Below, in pieces: positions 26,340 through 35,160 of a DNA stretch of 53,038 nt. Within the stretch, counting starts at the first letter, position 1, and each line of letters opens with the position of its first letter. The notes under the pieces were generated by a model. It saw only the letters and a list, made by a program, of their open reading frames with translations. It was not told the DNA's origin and did no database searches. The translations under genes were made by a program, and so were the position numbers. Source of the DNA: Bacteroidales bacterium (GTDB taxonomy: Bacteria; Bacteroidota; Bacteroidia; Bacteroidales; VadinHA17); NCBI GenBank assembly GCA_025454815.1, contig JALONR010000017.1:1-53038 (forward strand). Direction: 5' to 3'.

Positions 26340-27524
26340 ATGATCTTACTAATATCTGCAGTTTTCCCACCTGAACCAGTTGTTTCAGCTCAGATAGCCC
26401 AAAATATTGCTCAACGCCAAGCTCTGGAAAGAAGCGTTACAGTTGTTTGTCCCAGACCTACGAGGCCCTATGGGGCAGTCTATCAAGATAACAAGCCGGA
26501 GAACACTACTTTTGAAAAAATTACTGTAAAAAGCTATGTTCACCCGGGTCCATTATTCATCGGGAGAATGTTGGAAAGCATCAGCTTCGGCAGGGCAAGC
26601 AGTAAATTGATAAGACAACGATATTCAGAAATATCAATAGTCTATGCAAATACCTGGCCTTTGTTTGCACAATTTGCTGTAACAAAAGCGTGTAAAAAAT
26701 TAAACATTCCACTGGTACTTCATGTGCAGGACATCTACCCAGAAACACTGACTGACAGGCTGGGGCTGACTAACCCTATTATCAGAGCCCTCCTGATGCC
26801 AATTGAAAAGTATGTGATGAACAATGCAACTGCCATTGTTGCCATAGGAAATAAAATGGCCGAATACCTGGCAACCAGCAGAAGGATTGATAGAAACAAA
26901 ATAAAAGTAGTCTATAACTGGCAGGATGAATCGCGATTCAAAGAACCAGAGGATGTCCAAAAGAATGAATACGGATTCACCTTTATGTACCTTGGGAGCC
27001 TGAGTCCATCTGCAAATATTGAAGAGGTAATTAAGGCGTTCGGTTTTGCCGGGCTGAGAGATTCAATACTTGTCATCGCAGGTAGTGGCAATTCAAGGGA
27101 ATCCTGTTTAAAAGCTTCCGTGGTTTATCCAGATGCCGACATCAGATTTGTTGATGCACCTTCTGATAAAGTCCCGGAACTGCTCGCTTCTGCAGACGTG
27201 CTATTACTTCCACTTAAAAAGGGAGTTGGCAAATATTCCATTCCCTCCAAACTGGCAGGATACATGTTGTCATCAAAACCGGTACTCGCCTACGTTGATC
27301 CAGAAAGTGATGCAGCTGACATAATCAGGAATGCAGAGTGTGGGTGGATAGTGCCTTCCGGGAACATACAATTTCTTACGATGAAAATGCAAGAGATTTG
27401 TTCATTACCTGAAACAGCCCTAGTACTCCCCGGCAAATCAGGTCGCACATATGCACTTAAACATCTTTCAAAGACAGCGAATCTTGAAAAGCTGGCTGAC
27501 CTGATCAGGAACAATGAAAGATAA
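26340..27524 (+). CDS. family 4 glycosyltransferase, WbuB-like
   Basis: GT-B transferase of 394 residues. The N-terminus ILLISAVFPPEPVVSAQIAQN, the HVQDIYPETL block and the IVAIGNKMAEYL segment resemble WbuB-type amino-sugar transferases. The donor domain reads FTFMYLGSLSPSANIEEVIKAF and LLLPLKKGVGKYSIPSKLAGYMLSSKPVLAY; this subgroup has the SIPSK motif in place of a strong E-x7-E. Its TAA shares its last base with the ATG of the following GNAT gene. It lies at the 3' edge of the AT-rich block, where composition begins to recover. Confidence 0.86.
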   Translation: MILLISAVFPPEPVVSAQIAQNIAQRQALERSVTVVCPRPTRPYGAVYQDNKPENTTFEKITVKSYVHPGPLFIGRMLESISFGRASSKLIRQRYSEISIVYANTWPLFAQFAVTKACKKLNIPLVLHVQDIYPETLTDRLGLTNPIIRALLMPIEKYVMNNATAIVAIGNKMAEYLATSRRIDRNKIKVVYNWQDESRFKEPEDVQKNEYGFTFMYLGSLSPSANIEEVIKAFGFAGLRDSILVIAGSGNSRESCLKASVVYPDADIRFVDAPSDKVPELLASADVLLLPLKKGVGKYSIPSKLAGYMLSSKPVLAYVDPESDAADIIRNAECGWIVPSGNIQFLTMKMQEICSLPETALVLPGKSGRTYALKHLSKTANLEKLADLIRNNER

Positions 27525-28117
27525 TGATCGTCAGAGAAGCAATACCTAAAGATTGTAATACATTGGCAGATATACATCTGCAGTCCTTCAATGATTTCTT
27601 TCTCTCCTCTCTTGGTCAAAGATTCCTTAAAACCTTCTACAAAGCCTGTATCAAAAATCCTGGTGCTATTGCAGTTGTTTGCAATACTTCAGAAGGCGTT
27701 GCCATGGGTTTCGCAGTAGTCAGCTTAAAGTCAAAAGGCTTTTACAAAAACATCCTGGCCAGGAATTTATTTGCCTTCTCAATGGAAGCCATAGTATTAG
27801 TGTTCTCAAGGCCACGAGCACTGTTGAGACTTGCCCTCAACCTGTCAAAATCCGGAAAAAATGCCATTGATGCGGCTGAGTTGCTCTCTATTGCCTCCCT
27901 TCCTGAATATAGCGGCAGGGGTGTAGGGAAACTACTCATCGAAACAATCGAAAACAACCTGAAAGATCATCAATGTAGGTCACTTACGCTGACCACAGAT
28001 TATTATGACAACGATAAAGTCATAAATTTTTACCGGAGTCGTGGCTTTGAAATTGACATCGATTTCGTTACATATCCGCAACGCCGCATGTACAGGATGA
28101 TAAAATACCTGGACTAA
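27524..28117 (+). CDS. GNAT-family N-acetyltransferase
   Basis: Acetyl-CoA-dependent acetyltransferase of 197 residues. The acetyl-CoA loop is LPEYSGRGVGKLLIETIE (Q/RxxGxG/A type, RGVGK). The N-terminal REAIPKDCNTLADIHLQSF and the C-terminal NFYRSRGFEID are typical GNAT landmarks. It overlaps the upstream glycosyltransferase by one base and precedes a sugar aminotransferase by 22 bp. That pairing suggests it acetylates the amino group installed by the aminotransferase, for example in a bacillosamine-like or other amino-dideoxy sugar. The substrate is inference from context. Confidence 0.85.
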   Translation: MIVREAIPKDCNTLADIHLQSFNDFFLSSLGQRFLKTFYKACIKNPGAIAVVCNTSEGVAMGFAVVSLKSKGFYKNILARNLFAFSMEAIVLVFSRPRALLRLALNLSKSGKNAIDAAELLSIASLPEYSGRGVGKLLIETIENNLKDHQCRSLTLTTDYYDNDKVINFYRSRGFEIDIDFVTYPQRRMYRMIKYLD

Positions 28118-28139
28118 AAAAGTTTTTATTATAAAGAGA

Positions 28140-29276
28140 ATGGATTATAAAATTCTATTATTCGACCTTAATTTTGATCAGGCAGAACAAGATGCAGTTA
28201 TTGAGACACTGCGCTCGAAATGGATTTCAACAGGACCAAAGAACGCAGAGCTGGAGCGAAGATTTGCTGAAATGACAGGAGCCAGACATGCGGTCGCACT
28301 CACCAACTGCACCGTGGCCCTCCATATGGCTCTGGTTCTTAATGATATCAGACCAGGTGATGAGGTCATCTGCCCTTCACTTACCTTCGTTGCCACAGTC
28401 AATGCTATCCGATACGTAAATGCTATTCCGGTCTTTGCAGACGTGAAAAGCATGGAGGACCTGACAATTGATCCTGATGATATAGAGAAAAAGATCACCC
28501 CGCGCACAAAAGCCATCATGCTTATGCATTACGGGGGCTTCGCATGCAACATGAATCGCATAATGACCCTGGCAGATAAGCACAACCTCCTGGTGATAGA
28601 GGATGCCTGCCACGGCCCCTTGTCAGAATATGAGGGCAAAAAGTTGGGCACTATCGGATCAACAGGCTGCTTCAGCTTCTTCTCAAACAAGAATATCAGT
28701 ACCGGCGAGGGGGGGATGATAATCACCAATGATGATAACATATACGAGAAGGCTAAACTACTGCGGTCCCACGGCATGACCTCCCTATCCTTCGACCGGG
28801 CAAAGGGACACTCGACAGAGTACGATGTGATAGAATTGGGTTACAACTACCGCATGGATGATATCCGCGCTTCAATAGGCATTGTACAGCTTGACAAACT
28901 TCCGGGAGACCTGGCTATAAGGGCTGAACTGCGTGCCCGTTATGAAAAGAATCTTGATAGGGTTGAAGAGATTGTCATCCCGTTTAAGGGATATAAATAC
29001 TTCACATCCAATTATATCTTTCCGATAGTACTTAAAAATTCGACTGTTGAGAGACGTAATCGTGTCAGGGAACACCTGGCCGAAGCAGGCATACAGACAA
29101 GTGTACACTATCCTGCCGTTCACAGATTCGCAATTTACAGAGAGTATGCATCGCCATTGCCTAATACAGAGTATGCCGCAGATAACATCGTTACCCTTCC
29201 GATGTTCTCGAAACTCACACATGAACAGGTTGATTATATCTGCGATACATTGAAAGAGGCTGCAGCAAAAAAATGA
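28140..29276 (+). CDS. DegT/DnrJ/EryC1 sugar aminotransferase
   Basis: PLP-dependent sugar aminotransferase, 378 residues. Motifs include KWISTGPKNAELERRFAEMTGARHAVALTNCT (given here only as landmarks), CPSLTFVATVNAIRYV, VIEDACHGPLSEY and Lys184 in SFFSNKNISTGEGG, the PLP-binding lysine. The C-terminal half has YNYRMDDIRASIGIVQL. It lies between a GNAT gene and a DUF218/dehydratase pair, so it could work with the CapD-like dehydratase (UDP-GlcNAc 4,6-dehydration, then amination and acetylation). Its stop overlaps the next start. It differs from the VioA-like and EpsN/PglE-like aminotransferases in this window, so three distinct amino sugars are possible. Confidence 0.86.
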   Translation: MDYKILLFDLNFDQAEQDAVIETLRSKWISTGPKNAELERRFAEMTGARHAVALTNCTVALHMALVLNDIRPGDEVICPSLTFVATVNAIRYVNAIPVFADVKSMEDLTIDPDDIEKKITPRTKAIMLMHYGGFACNMNRIMTLADKHNLLVIEDACHGPLSEYEGKKLGTIGSTGCFSFFSNKNISTGEGGMIITNDDNIYEKAKLLRSHGMTSLSFDRAKGHSTEYDVIELGYNYRMDDIRASIGIVQLDKLPGDLAIRAELRARYEKNLDRVEEIVIPFKGYKYFTSNYIFPIVLKNSTVERRNRVREHLAEAGIQTSVHYPAVHRFAIYREYASPLPNTEYAADNIVTLPMFSKLTHEQVDYICDTLKEAAAKK

Positions 29277-29929
29277 CAGCTTTCCGGAGATCAACACTTT
29301 TCATTGTTTTTCTTTTTATACTTATCATAGCGTATGTAGGCGGATGCCGTCGGGCCGGGGCCTGGCTTACAAAAGAGGATGTTCCCGTTCATGCTGATGC
29401 CATTATATTACTCATGGGCAACTTCCCTGAAAGAGTTTTACAGGTACACGATACCTGGGAATCGGGACTTGCTGACAGGGTTATCATCGTGGAGGAGAGT
29501 ATGGGACCGTTTTCTGCTCTGGAGTCGAGAGGCGCCAGCATTGTGAGTAACAGCGAACAGGCAGCCGGATCGCTTGTTGCTCTTGGCATCCCCGTGGATA
29601 GCATTGTTTTATTGCCGGGTAATGCCCTGAGCACACTGGATGAGGCATATGCTGTTGGAAAATGCCTTGCCGGCAACAGCGAAGCAGATACTCTTATCCT
29701 TGTCTCTTCTCCTGCTCATATGCGGCGGGCATACATGATCTTTAACAGCACACTTAGAGCTATGGATAAGAATGTGGTCATCGGATGCAAACCAAGTTCC
29801 TACTCTTCATTCAACGGAGTTAAATGGTGGAGAAGAAAAGAGGATATTCAAACCGTTTTCGCAGAGTACATCAAGATTGCCAGCTATATGCTGGTCGAAA
29901 AACACAAACTACCAGGATCAGAAGAATGA
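29273..29929 (+). CDS. DUF218 (YdcF/SanA/ElyC-like) membrane-anchored protein
   Basis: A 218-residue protein with one N-terminal hydrophobic segment (about 8-24) and a DUF218 domain. Landmarks are ADAIILLMGNFPERVLQ, VIIVEESMG, NSEQAAGSLVALGIP, STLDEAYAV and LVSSPAHMRRAYMIF. Family members are linked to envelope or polysaccharide metabolism but the reaction is poorly defined. A Cys follows the hydrophobic stretch (VGGC, Cys25), so lipidation is possible though not certain. It is translationally coupled at both ends (ATGA overlaps) to the aminotransferase and the CapD-like gene, which argues for a role in the same sugar pathway. Confidence 0.7.
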   Translation: MTAFRRSTLFIVFLFILIIAYVGGCRRAGAWLTKEDVPVHADAIILLMGNFPERVLQVHDTWESGLADRVIIVEESMGPFSALESRGASIVSNSEQAAGSLVALGIPVDSIVLLPGNALSTLDEAYAVGKCLAGNSEADTLILVSSPAHMRRAYMIFNSTLRAMDKNVVIGCKPSSYSSFNGVKWWRRKEDIQTVFAEYIKIASYMLVEKHKLPGSEE

Positions 29930-31152
29930 AAACACTGAATAATCGGGATATTGATCTTTTCATAAAGAGCTATGTCACAAAACGGCAGCAGAGCCTCTTG
30001 TATCCCGATCTCGAAAAGAACCGGACTTTACTGGAAGAGAGGATTAACGGCAGAAGTGCACTGGTCATAGGAGGGGCCGGCACCATCGGGTCGTTTTATA
30101 TAAAGGCGTTGCTGAAGTTCAGGCTAAACCGTCTGGTAGTGGTCGATATCAACGAGAACGGCCTTACGGAACTTGTTCGTGACCTGCGGAGCTCAACGGA
30201 ATACAATATTCCTCCGGAGTTTATAACGTATCCGATGAACTTTGGTGACAGGGTTTTTGAAAAGATGTTCAGGTCGATGGCACCGTTTGACATCGTGGCC
30301 AACTTCGCGGCACACAAGCACGTGAGGAGTGAGAAGGATGTCTTTTCCATTGAGGCCATGATTGAGAACAATGTTCTTCGGGCGAGGAGGTTGCTGGATC
30401 TCCTGCTTGAGTCGCCTCCGGAGCATTTCTTCTGTGTTTCCACTGATAAGGCCGCCAATCCTGTTAACATCATGGGAGCCAGTAAGAAGCTGATGGAGGA
30501 GCTGATCATGGCTTACTCCGGGAAACTTAAGATAACCACAGCCCGGTTTGCCAATGTGGCTTTTTCAAACGGCAGTCTGCCGCAGGGATTCCTCGAGAGA
30601 CTGTGCAAGCAGCAGCCCTGGTCGTGCCCGGTGGGAATAAGACGTTTTTTCGTATCACCACAGGAGTCGGGTGAGCTGTGCCTGATAGCATCGGTACTGG
30701 GAGAGTCCGGCGACATTATTTTCCCGAAGCTTGACGAGGAAAGTGACATGATCTCATTTGATGCAATAGCCCGCGACCTGCTTAAATATCTGGGCCTGGA
30801 AACAGATGCATGTTCCTCGGAGGAAGAAGCCAGGCAGAAGGCATCACTGTTGAATGATGAATCAACTTCTTATCCCGTCTACTTCTTTGATACGGACACC
30901 TCGGGAGAGAAACCCTACGAAGAGTTTTTTACTGATACGGAGATCACTGACCTGAACAAATTTGAAAGTCTTGGTGTTATTAAAACCTCATCAGTGAGGG
31001 ATTTGGCAGAAATAGAGGGCATCTTCAGCAGGCTGCGGAGTCTGTTTGATTCTGGAGCTGTCACCAAGGCAGGTGTAGTAGAGATATTGAGCCAGTATCT
31101 GCCCGGTTTTGAGCATATTGAGAAGGGGAAGGGGTTGGATTCAAAAATGTAG
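29926..31152 (+). CDS. CapD-like nucleoside-diphosphate-sugar dehydratase/epimerase
   Basis: Soluble SDR of the CapD/FlaA1 polysaccharide-biosynthesis family, 408 residues. I start it at ATG 29926, in an ATGA overlap with the DUF218 gene; an upstream frame only reads through that gene. The NAD motif is VIGGAGTIG, followed by NFAAHKHVRSEKD, the STDKAANPVNIMGASKK block and RFANVAFSNGSLPQGFLERL. The usual membrane domain of long CapD proteins is absent. Its C-terminal about 130 residues are longer and more acidic than in PseB-type enzymes. A likely reaction is 4,6-dehydration of UDP-GlcNAc or a related sugar to feed the neighbouring aminotransferase. Confidence 0.82.
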   Translation: MKTLNNRDIDLFIKSYVTKRQQSLLYPDLEKNRTLLEERINGRSALVIGGAGTIGSFYIKALLKFRLNRLVVVDINENGLTELVRDLRSSTEYNIPPEFITYPMNFGDRVFEKMFRSMAPFDIVANFAAHKHVRSEKDVFSIEAMIENNVLRARRLLDLLLESPPEHFFCVSTDKAANPVNIMGASKKLMEELIMAYSGKLKITTARFANVAFSNGSLPQGFLERLCKQQPWSCPVGIRRFFVSPQESGELCLIASVLGESGDIIFPKLDEESDMISFDAIARDLLKYLGLETDACSSEEEARQKASLLNDESTSYPVYFFDTDTSGEKPYEEFFTDTEITDLNKFESLGVIKTSSVRDLAEIEGIFSRLRSLFDSGAVTKAGVVEILSQYLPGFEHIEKGKGLDSKM

Positions 31153-31154
31153 TC

Positions 31155-31193
31155 GGCAGTTGGCAGTGCCAGTCAGCAGTATCAGTCAACAGT
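31155..31193 (+). repeat. CAGT-type degenerate repeat
   Basis: The gap after the CapD-like stop is made of near-repeats built on CAGT: GGCAGTT, GGCAGTG, CAGTCAGCAGT (31170-31180), AT, CAGTCAACAGT (31183-31193). The same two 11-mers flank a palindrome inside the lasso B2 gene at 35314-35398. Confidence 0.7.
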
Positions 31194-31207
31194 AAATTGT
31201 TTTGTAA

Positions 31208-31882
31208 ATGTACAGGAAGTTTTTTAAGAGGTTGTTTGATATTGTTTTTTCTTTTCTGGCTATTGTGGTGCTGTCACCGCTGCTGGTGCCTGTGATTATT
31301 ATTTTGCTTCTCACAGGAGAACATTATGTCTTCTACGGACAGAAAAGAGTGGGGCACCGTAACAGGCAGTTTAAAATTTGGAAGTTTGCAACTATGCTGA
31401 AGGCCAGTCCTTCGATGGGAACAGGCAGCCTGACGGTGAAGAATGACCCGAGGGTGTTTCCTTTCGGCCGGTTTCTCAGGAAAACCAAGATCAATGAGTT
31501 GCCCCAGTTATTTAATATACTGCTTGGCAATATGTCAATAGTTGGTCCGCGCCCGCAGATGGAAGTTGATTTCCTGAAATTTCCCGATCACGTCCAGGCG
31601 GTAATCTATAACGCAGTCCCGGGAATGACAGGCATAGGATCAATAATATTCCGTGATGAGGAGAAATGGATCTCAGCACACAAAGGCGACAAACATGAGT
31701 ATTACAGGACGCATATCGCACCCTACAAGGGGGAGCTTGAGCTATGGTATCATCAGCACATCACTTTCAGAACTGACTTCATGCTGGTGTTCCTCACAGC
31801 CTGGGTGATCTTTTTCCCGAAGTCAGGACTTGTTAATAAAATCTTTAAAAGCCTTCCTGCCCGTCCGGATTATTTAGATTAA
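31208..31882 (+). CDS. undecaprenyl-phosphate sugar-1-phosphate transferase (PglC/WcaJ-type)
   Basis: Initiating phosphoglycosyl transferase of the monotopic bacterial sugar transferase family, 224 residues, close to the minimal PglC size. It has one N-terminal membrane segment (about 10-34), the KRVGHRNRQFKIWKFATM block, and the RKTKINELPQLFNILLGNMSIVGPRPQ signature with the conserved Pro-Arg-Pro near the active site. It transfers sugar-1-phosphate to undecaprenyl phosphate at the inner membrane. It follows the CapD-like gene after a 55-bp repeat-filled gap. A second, unrelated initiating enzyme lies immediately downstream. Confidence 0.92.
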   Translation: MYRKFFKRLFDIVFSFLAIVVLSPLLVPVIIILLLTGEHYVFYGQKRVGHRNRQFKIWKFATMLKASPSMGTGSLTVKNDPRVFPFGRFLRKTKINELPQLFNILLGNMSIVGPRPQMEVDFLKFPDHVQAVIYNAVPGMTGIGSIIFRDEEKWISAHKGDKHEYYRTHIAPYKGELELWYHQHITFRTDFMLVFLTAWVIFFPKSGLVNKIFKSLPARPDYLD

Positions 31883-32000
31883 TTTTGATGCCTGAGCCCA
31901 TCTGGATGTCATTCGGATGGGATTGGAAAGGCGGATGGGGAAGACTGCTGTTGTGAGAAAATTTTGTGAGAGGAACTGAAAGAATTAACTTTCCACCGCA

Positions 32001-33122
32001 ATGCCAGAAATAGTAATCACAGGTTTACCGGCTATTTTACTTGCTTTCGTAAGTGCTCTTTTTATTACGTGGTATTACATTCCAAAGGTAATAAGGGTGG
32101 TAAGGGAGCGCCATCTTGAGGATAAGCCCGGATTCAACAAGATACATAAGAAGGAGGTTCCCACACTTGGTGGTATAGGTATTTTCGGAGGTTTTATTGT
32201 TGGTTTCCTTGTAGGGGTAAACGGATATATGCCCGGATTATCATACTTTACAGCTGCTGCAGTCTTTCTTCTGTTTGTGGGGATAAAGGATGATCTTGTT
32301 TATCTTAATCCGAGGAAGAAGTTCTTGGGCGAACTCGGTTCTGCAATTCTTGTGGCTCTCTTTACGAATATCCATATTACTCATTTCCACGGCTTCCTGG
32401 GGATTACCGGTATTTCTGTTGTAAGCTCCTATGTTGTTACCATAATTCTGATTGTTCTGATAATCAATGCTGTCAATCTCATTGATGGAATCGACGGGCT
32501 GGCTGCTTCGGTGGGTGTTATTTCCTCACTGGTCTTCGGGATATTCTTCTTTCTGTCAGGCGATTATGGCTATACCGTAATGGCAGCGGCACTGCTTGGA
32601 GCACTGCTTGCCTTCCTCAGATACAATATGTCAGAAGGGCCAATGAAAATATTTATGGGTGACTCCGGATCGTTGGTTATCGGGTTTACCCTGGCCGTTC
32701 TAGCCATACGGTTTAATGAGCTGGCAGCTTCAGACGGCGCGATACTGGACCTTAAGTCAGCCCCGGCAATATCAATCGGAATACTGATCATTCCCCTTTA
32801 CGATACTCTTCGTGTCATGATACTGCGACTGCGCGACAAAAAGAGCATGTTCATAGGCGACAAGAGACACATCCATCACCTGATGCTTCGTGTCGGGATG
32901 AGCCACAGACAGGCGACACTATATATTTCGCTCTTTAACCTCTTCATAATTACTGTGGCCTTCCTGCTAGACGGTATAGGGATACTGCTGCTGGGGCTGG
33001 TATTGCTTGCCCTGTGTCTCATCGCAACTCAGCTTCTGATGCTTGCAGTCAAAAGGCGTGAGGCGGTTGAGCCTTATATAATAGAAGTTACTGAGGTTAC
33101 TGAGGTAACGAAAGTGGGGTAA
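32001..33122 (+). CDS. WecA/TagO-like undecaprenyl-phosphate GlcNAc-1-phosphate transferase
   Basis: Polytopic initiating transferase of the MraY/WecA superfamily, 373 residues, about 10-11 membrane segments. Motifs are GFNKIHKKEVPTLGGIGIF, the metal-binding GIKDDL and NAVNLIDGIDGLA, FMGDSGSLVIGF, and the cytoplasmic KRHIHHLMLRVGMSHRQA, the HIHH nucleotide-binding loop of WecA. It loads a HexNAc-1-phosphate on undecaprenyl phosphate. The C-terminus ends with a short Glu-Val-Thr repeat encoded by 9-bp tandem units (33087-33110). A second initiator family (PglC/WcaJ type) lies just upstream, so the locus can start glycan chains in two ways. Confidence 0.92.
   Translation: MPEIVITGLPAILLAFVSALFITWYYIPKVIRVVRERHLEDKPGFNKIHKKEVPTLGGIGIFGGFIVGFLVGVNGYMPGLSYFTAAAVFLLFVGIKDDLVYLNPRKKFLGELGSAILVALFTNIHITHFHGFLGITGISVVSSYVVTIILIVLIINAVNLIDGIDGLAASVGVISSLVFGIFFFLSGDYGYTVMAAALLGALLAFLRYNMSEGPMKIFMGDSGSLVIGFTLAVLAIRFNELAASDGAILDLKSAPAISIGILIIPLYDTLRVMILRLRDKKSMFIGDKRHIHHLMLRVGMSHRQATLYISLFNLFIITVAFLLDGIGILLLGLVLLALCLIATQLLMLAVKRREAVEPYIIEVTEVTEVTKVG
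33087..33110 (+). repeat. 9-bp tandem units at the wecA-like 3' end
   Basis: GTTACTGAG at 33087-33095 and 33096-33104, followed by a degenerate GTAACG, encode the EVTEVTEV tail of the WecA-like protein just before its stop. Copy number could vary by slippage. Confidence 0.65.
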
Positions 33123-33311
33123 GCAGGTTCATTGCGACTTCCTATTATCATTAATGCCGTTTATTGATTTGCATTTGCAAGACAGATGAATTTCCATCGT
33201 AGCGTCACGTGCATCACCTATCGCATCTGTTTTCAGATTCCTGACAGTCGTTGAAGTAATGACCAAATGAAATATATCTCCTGTTTCGCTTCAAGTATTT
33301 TGTAAGGTTAA

Positions 33312-34289
33312 ATGCCTCTGATAACTTCTTTTTCACAGGAAATTCTACGGAGACGCCACGGTCTTTCTGCCTATCAGATTAACTCTCTCTTTGGGGAGAA
33401 AGTTTATGAGGATAGTATTGAGGAGAAAATAATTGCCCTTAACAAAGTTGCGGAGTTTATAAGAATTACCGATGTCCTTACTTCGGAGCATATTTGGTTT
33501 ATTCCGCTTAAAGGACCTGTATTATCTTACCGTATTTACGGAGATGTAACTGTCCGCGAATACTGCGACCTGGACCTGATGGTTGAGCTGTCTTCCGTCC
33601 AAAGGTCAGCTGATTTGCTGGTGGGTCTTGGTTATGAGCCGGTTGGCTACCAATTGCCTGCAGGGAGGTCCGGGCAGCAAATTGCCTTCAGTCATGTACA
33701 CCATATTTTGTTCATTCATAGGGCACATAACCTGAGAATAGAACTGCACTGGAGACTGTTTCAGTCGACTCCTGTACGGCTCAGAAAGCTGAACGATTTG
33801 GTTGCCGCAAACTTATCTAAAATAACATTTGAGGGGCGTTCATTCAGGGTTTTGTCTGCGGAGTTTGAACTCCTCTATCTGGTGATGCACGGTGGCATTC
33901 ATTCCTGGCGTAGACTAAAATGGCTTAATGATGTCTATGAGTTTCTAAATAACACTGGAATTGATTGGGAAAAGTTCAGGGTCCTGGCACTTGAACTCAG
34001 GGCTTCACGACTGATCTCACTGGCAAACTTTGTACTTGCAGAATTCTATCCTGAAGGACCTTCAATACCATTGAAAAATGAGGCCATTCCTTTTATGAAG
34101 TCCTATGCAATCAGGCAGATTAATGAAGTTAATGAGCCGGAACAGGAAACTCTAGATATGAAAATGGACAGACTCCGTTTTTCTTTTCATTGCTATCCGG
34201 GGTTGAGGTATAAATTCAGAAGAGTCTGCAGTGCCACTGTCTTTTATCTGTATCATGCTTTCAGGAAAGTTGATCGTACAGTAATCTGA
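33312..34289 (+). CDS. lasso-cluster nucleotidyltransferase (PF14907-type)
   Basis: Predicted nucleotidyltransferase-fold protein of 325 residues, of the kind found next to kinase-containing lasso peptide clusters. The core motif is IPLKGPVLSYRIYGD followed by REYCDLDLMV, with the metal-binding Asp86 and Asp88. His-rich HVHHILFIH and ELHWRLF follow, as in this family. It is the first gene of the lasso cluster, 189 bp after the wecA-like gene and 40 bp before the HPr-kinase-like gene. In related paeninodin/pseudomycoidin-type clusters this enzyme is thought to modify the phosphorylated C-terminus of the peptide; here that is inference. Exact substrate is unknown. Confidence 0.8.
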   Translation: MPLITSFSQEILRRRHGLSAYQINSLFGEKVYEDSIEEKIIALNKVAEFIRITDVLTSEHIWFIPLKGPVLSYRIYGDVTVREYCDLDLMVELSSVQRSADLLVGLGYEPVGYQLPAGRSGQQIAFSHVHHILFIHRAHNLRIELHWRLFQSTPVRLRKLNDLVAANLSKITFEGRSFRVLSAEFELLYLVMHGGIHSWRRLKWLNDVYEFLNNTGIDWEKFRVLALELRASRLISLANFVLAEFYPEGPSIPLKNEAIPFMKSYAIRQINEVNEPEQETLDMKMDRLRFSFHCYPGLRYKFRRVCSATVFYLYHAFRKVDRTVI

Positions 34290-34329
34290 TTTTTAGCGGG
34301 TTCGAAGAAGTAAAAACACTGGAAAGAAA

Positions 34330-35157
34330 GTGCGGCTCCCTCTTAAAGATGTTAAAGTCCGACAGGTTAATGAAGCAAAGAGTGTTGCCAATCCCATTTA
34401 TGCTGACAACTACTGGCAAATGAATCAGAATGAATTCGCCATGCAGGTGGAAGGGGTCGCGGATTTTTATGCCTGTGACGGCCGGGAGGTTGAATATGCC
34501 CCTGCCGACGGAGCCGGGAACAACGAGGTGGAGCTCTACCTAAACGGTTCCATATACGGGGCGATACTGCACCAGCGGAAGATCCTCCCGCTCCATGGCA
34601 GCAGCTTCAGGTATGGCGGCATGGGAGTAATGATCTGCGGTGATGCAGGAGCAGGGAAGTCGTCGTTGACGGCTTCGTTCTATCTCAACGGGGCGGAGTT
34701 TCTCACTGATGATGTCACACCCGTAGTCTTCAGGGATGGAATACCGTATGTCCGTGCTCTGTCTGACCGAATAAAGCTATGGGGAGATGCCCTCAGGCAG
34801 CTGGAGAAGGAGGGATCGACGCTTGACAGAATATTTCCCGGAACGGATAAATACTTCTATCCGATGAACAGCCCGGGCGGTGACACAGCAAAACTGGAGC
34901 ATATTTTCATAATTGAAATTGACAATATAGGTTCTGTGACAGTTGAAGAGATCTCTGGTCCCGGAAAGTTTGCAGTAATAAGAGGAGAGATCTACCGTGC
35001 CGAGTACCTGCAGGGGATGCCGGAGAATGAGGCTGTATTTTTCCGGAATATAGTTGACATCAGCAGGAATGTAAAGGTTTTTAGGGTTAGAAGGCCTTCC
35101 ACAATCAGGATAGCCAGGCTGCATGAGGTGGTTGAAGGGGTTTTGAATCAGAAGTGA
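34330..35157 (+). CDS. HPr-kinase-like lasso peptide tailoring kinase
   Basis: Predicted kinase related to HPr kinase C-terminal domains, 275 residues, from a GTG start at 34330. The P-loop is GDAGAGKSS (residues 104-112, Lys110), preceded by LPLHGSSF and followed by LTDDVTPVV, all typical of PadeK-type enzymes. No HPr-binding N-terminal domain is evident, which separates it from regulatory HPr kinases. In paeninodin clusters the homologue phosphorylates the C-terminal Ser of the precursor; the precursor here also ends in Ser. It lies three bases upstream of the B2 gene and is surely co-transcribed. Confidence 0.85.
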   Translation: MRLPLKDVKVRQVNEAKSVANPIYADNYWQMNQNEFAMQVEGVADFYACDGREVEYAPADGAGNNEVELYLNGSIYGAILHQRKILPLHGSSFRYGGMGVMICGDAGAGKSSLTASFYLNGAEFLTDDVTPVVFRDGIPYVRALSDRIKLWGDALRQLEKEGSTLDRIFPGTDKYFYPMNSPGGDTAKLEHIFIIEIDNIGSVTVEEISGPGKFAVIRGEIYRAEYLQGMPENEAVFFRNIVDISRNVKVFRVRRPSTIRIARLHEVVEGVLNQK

Positions 35158-35160
35158 GAC

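Noticed and set aside
31155..31193. CRISPR array
   Set aside because: Units are 7-11 bp, degenerate and without unique spacers or cas genes.
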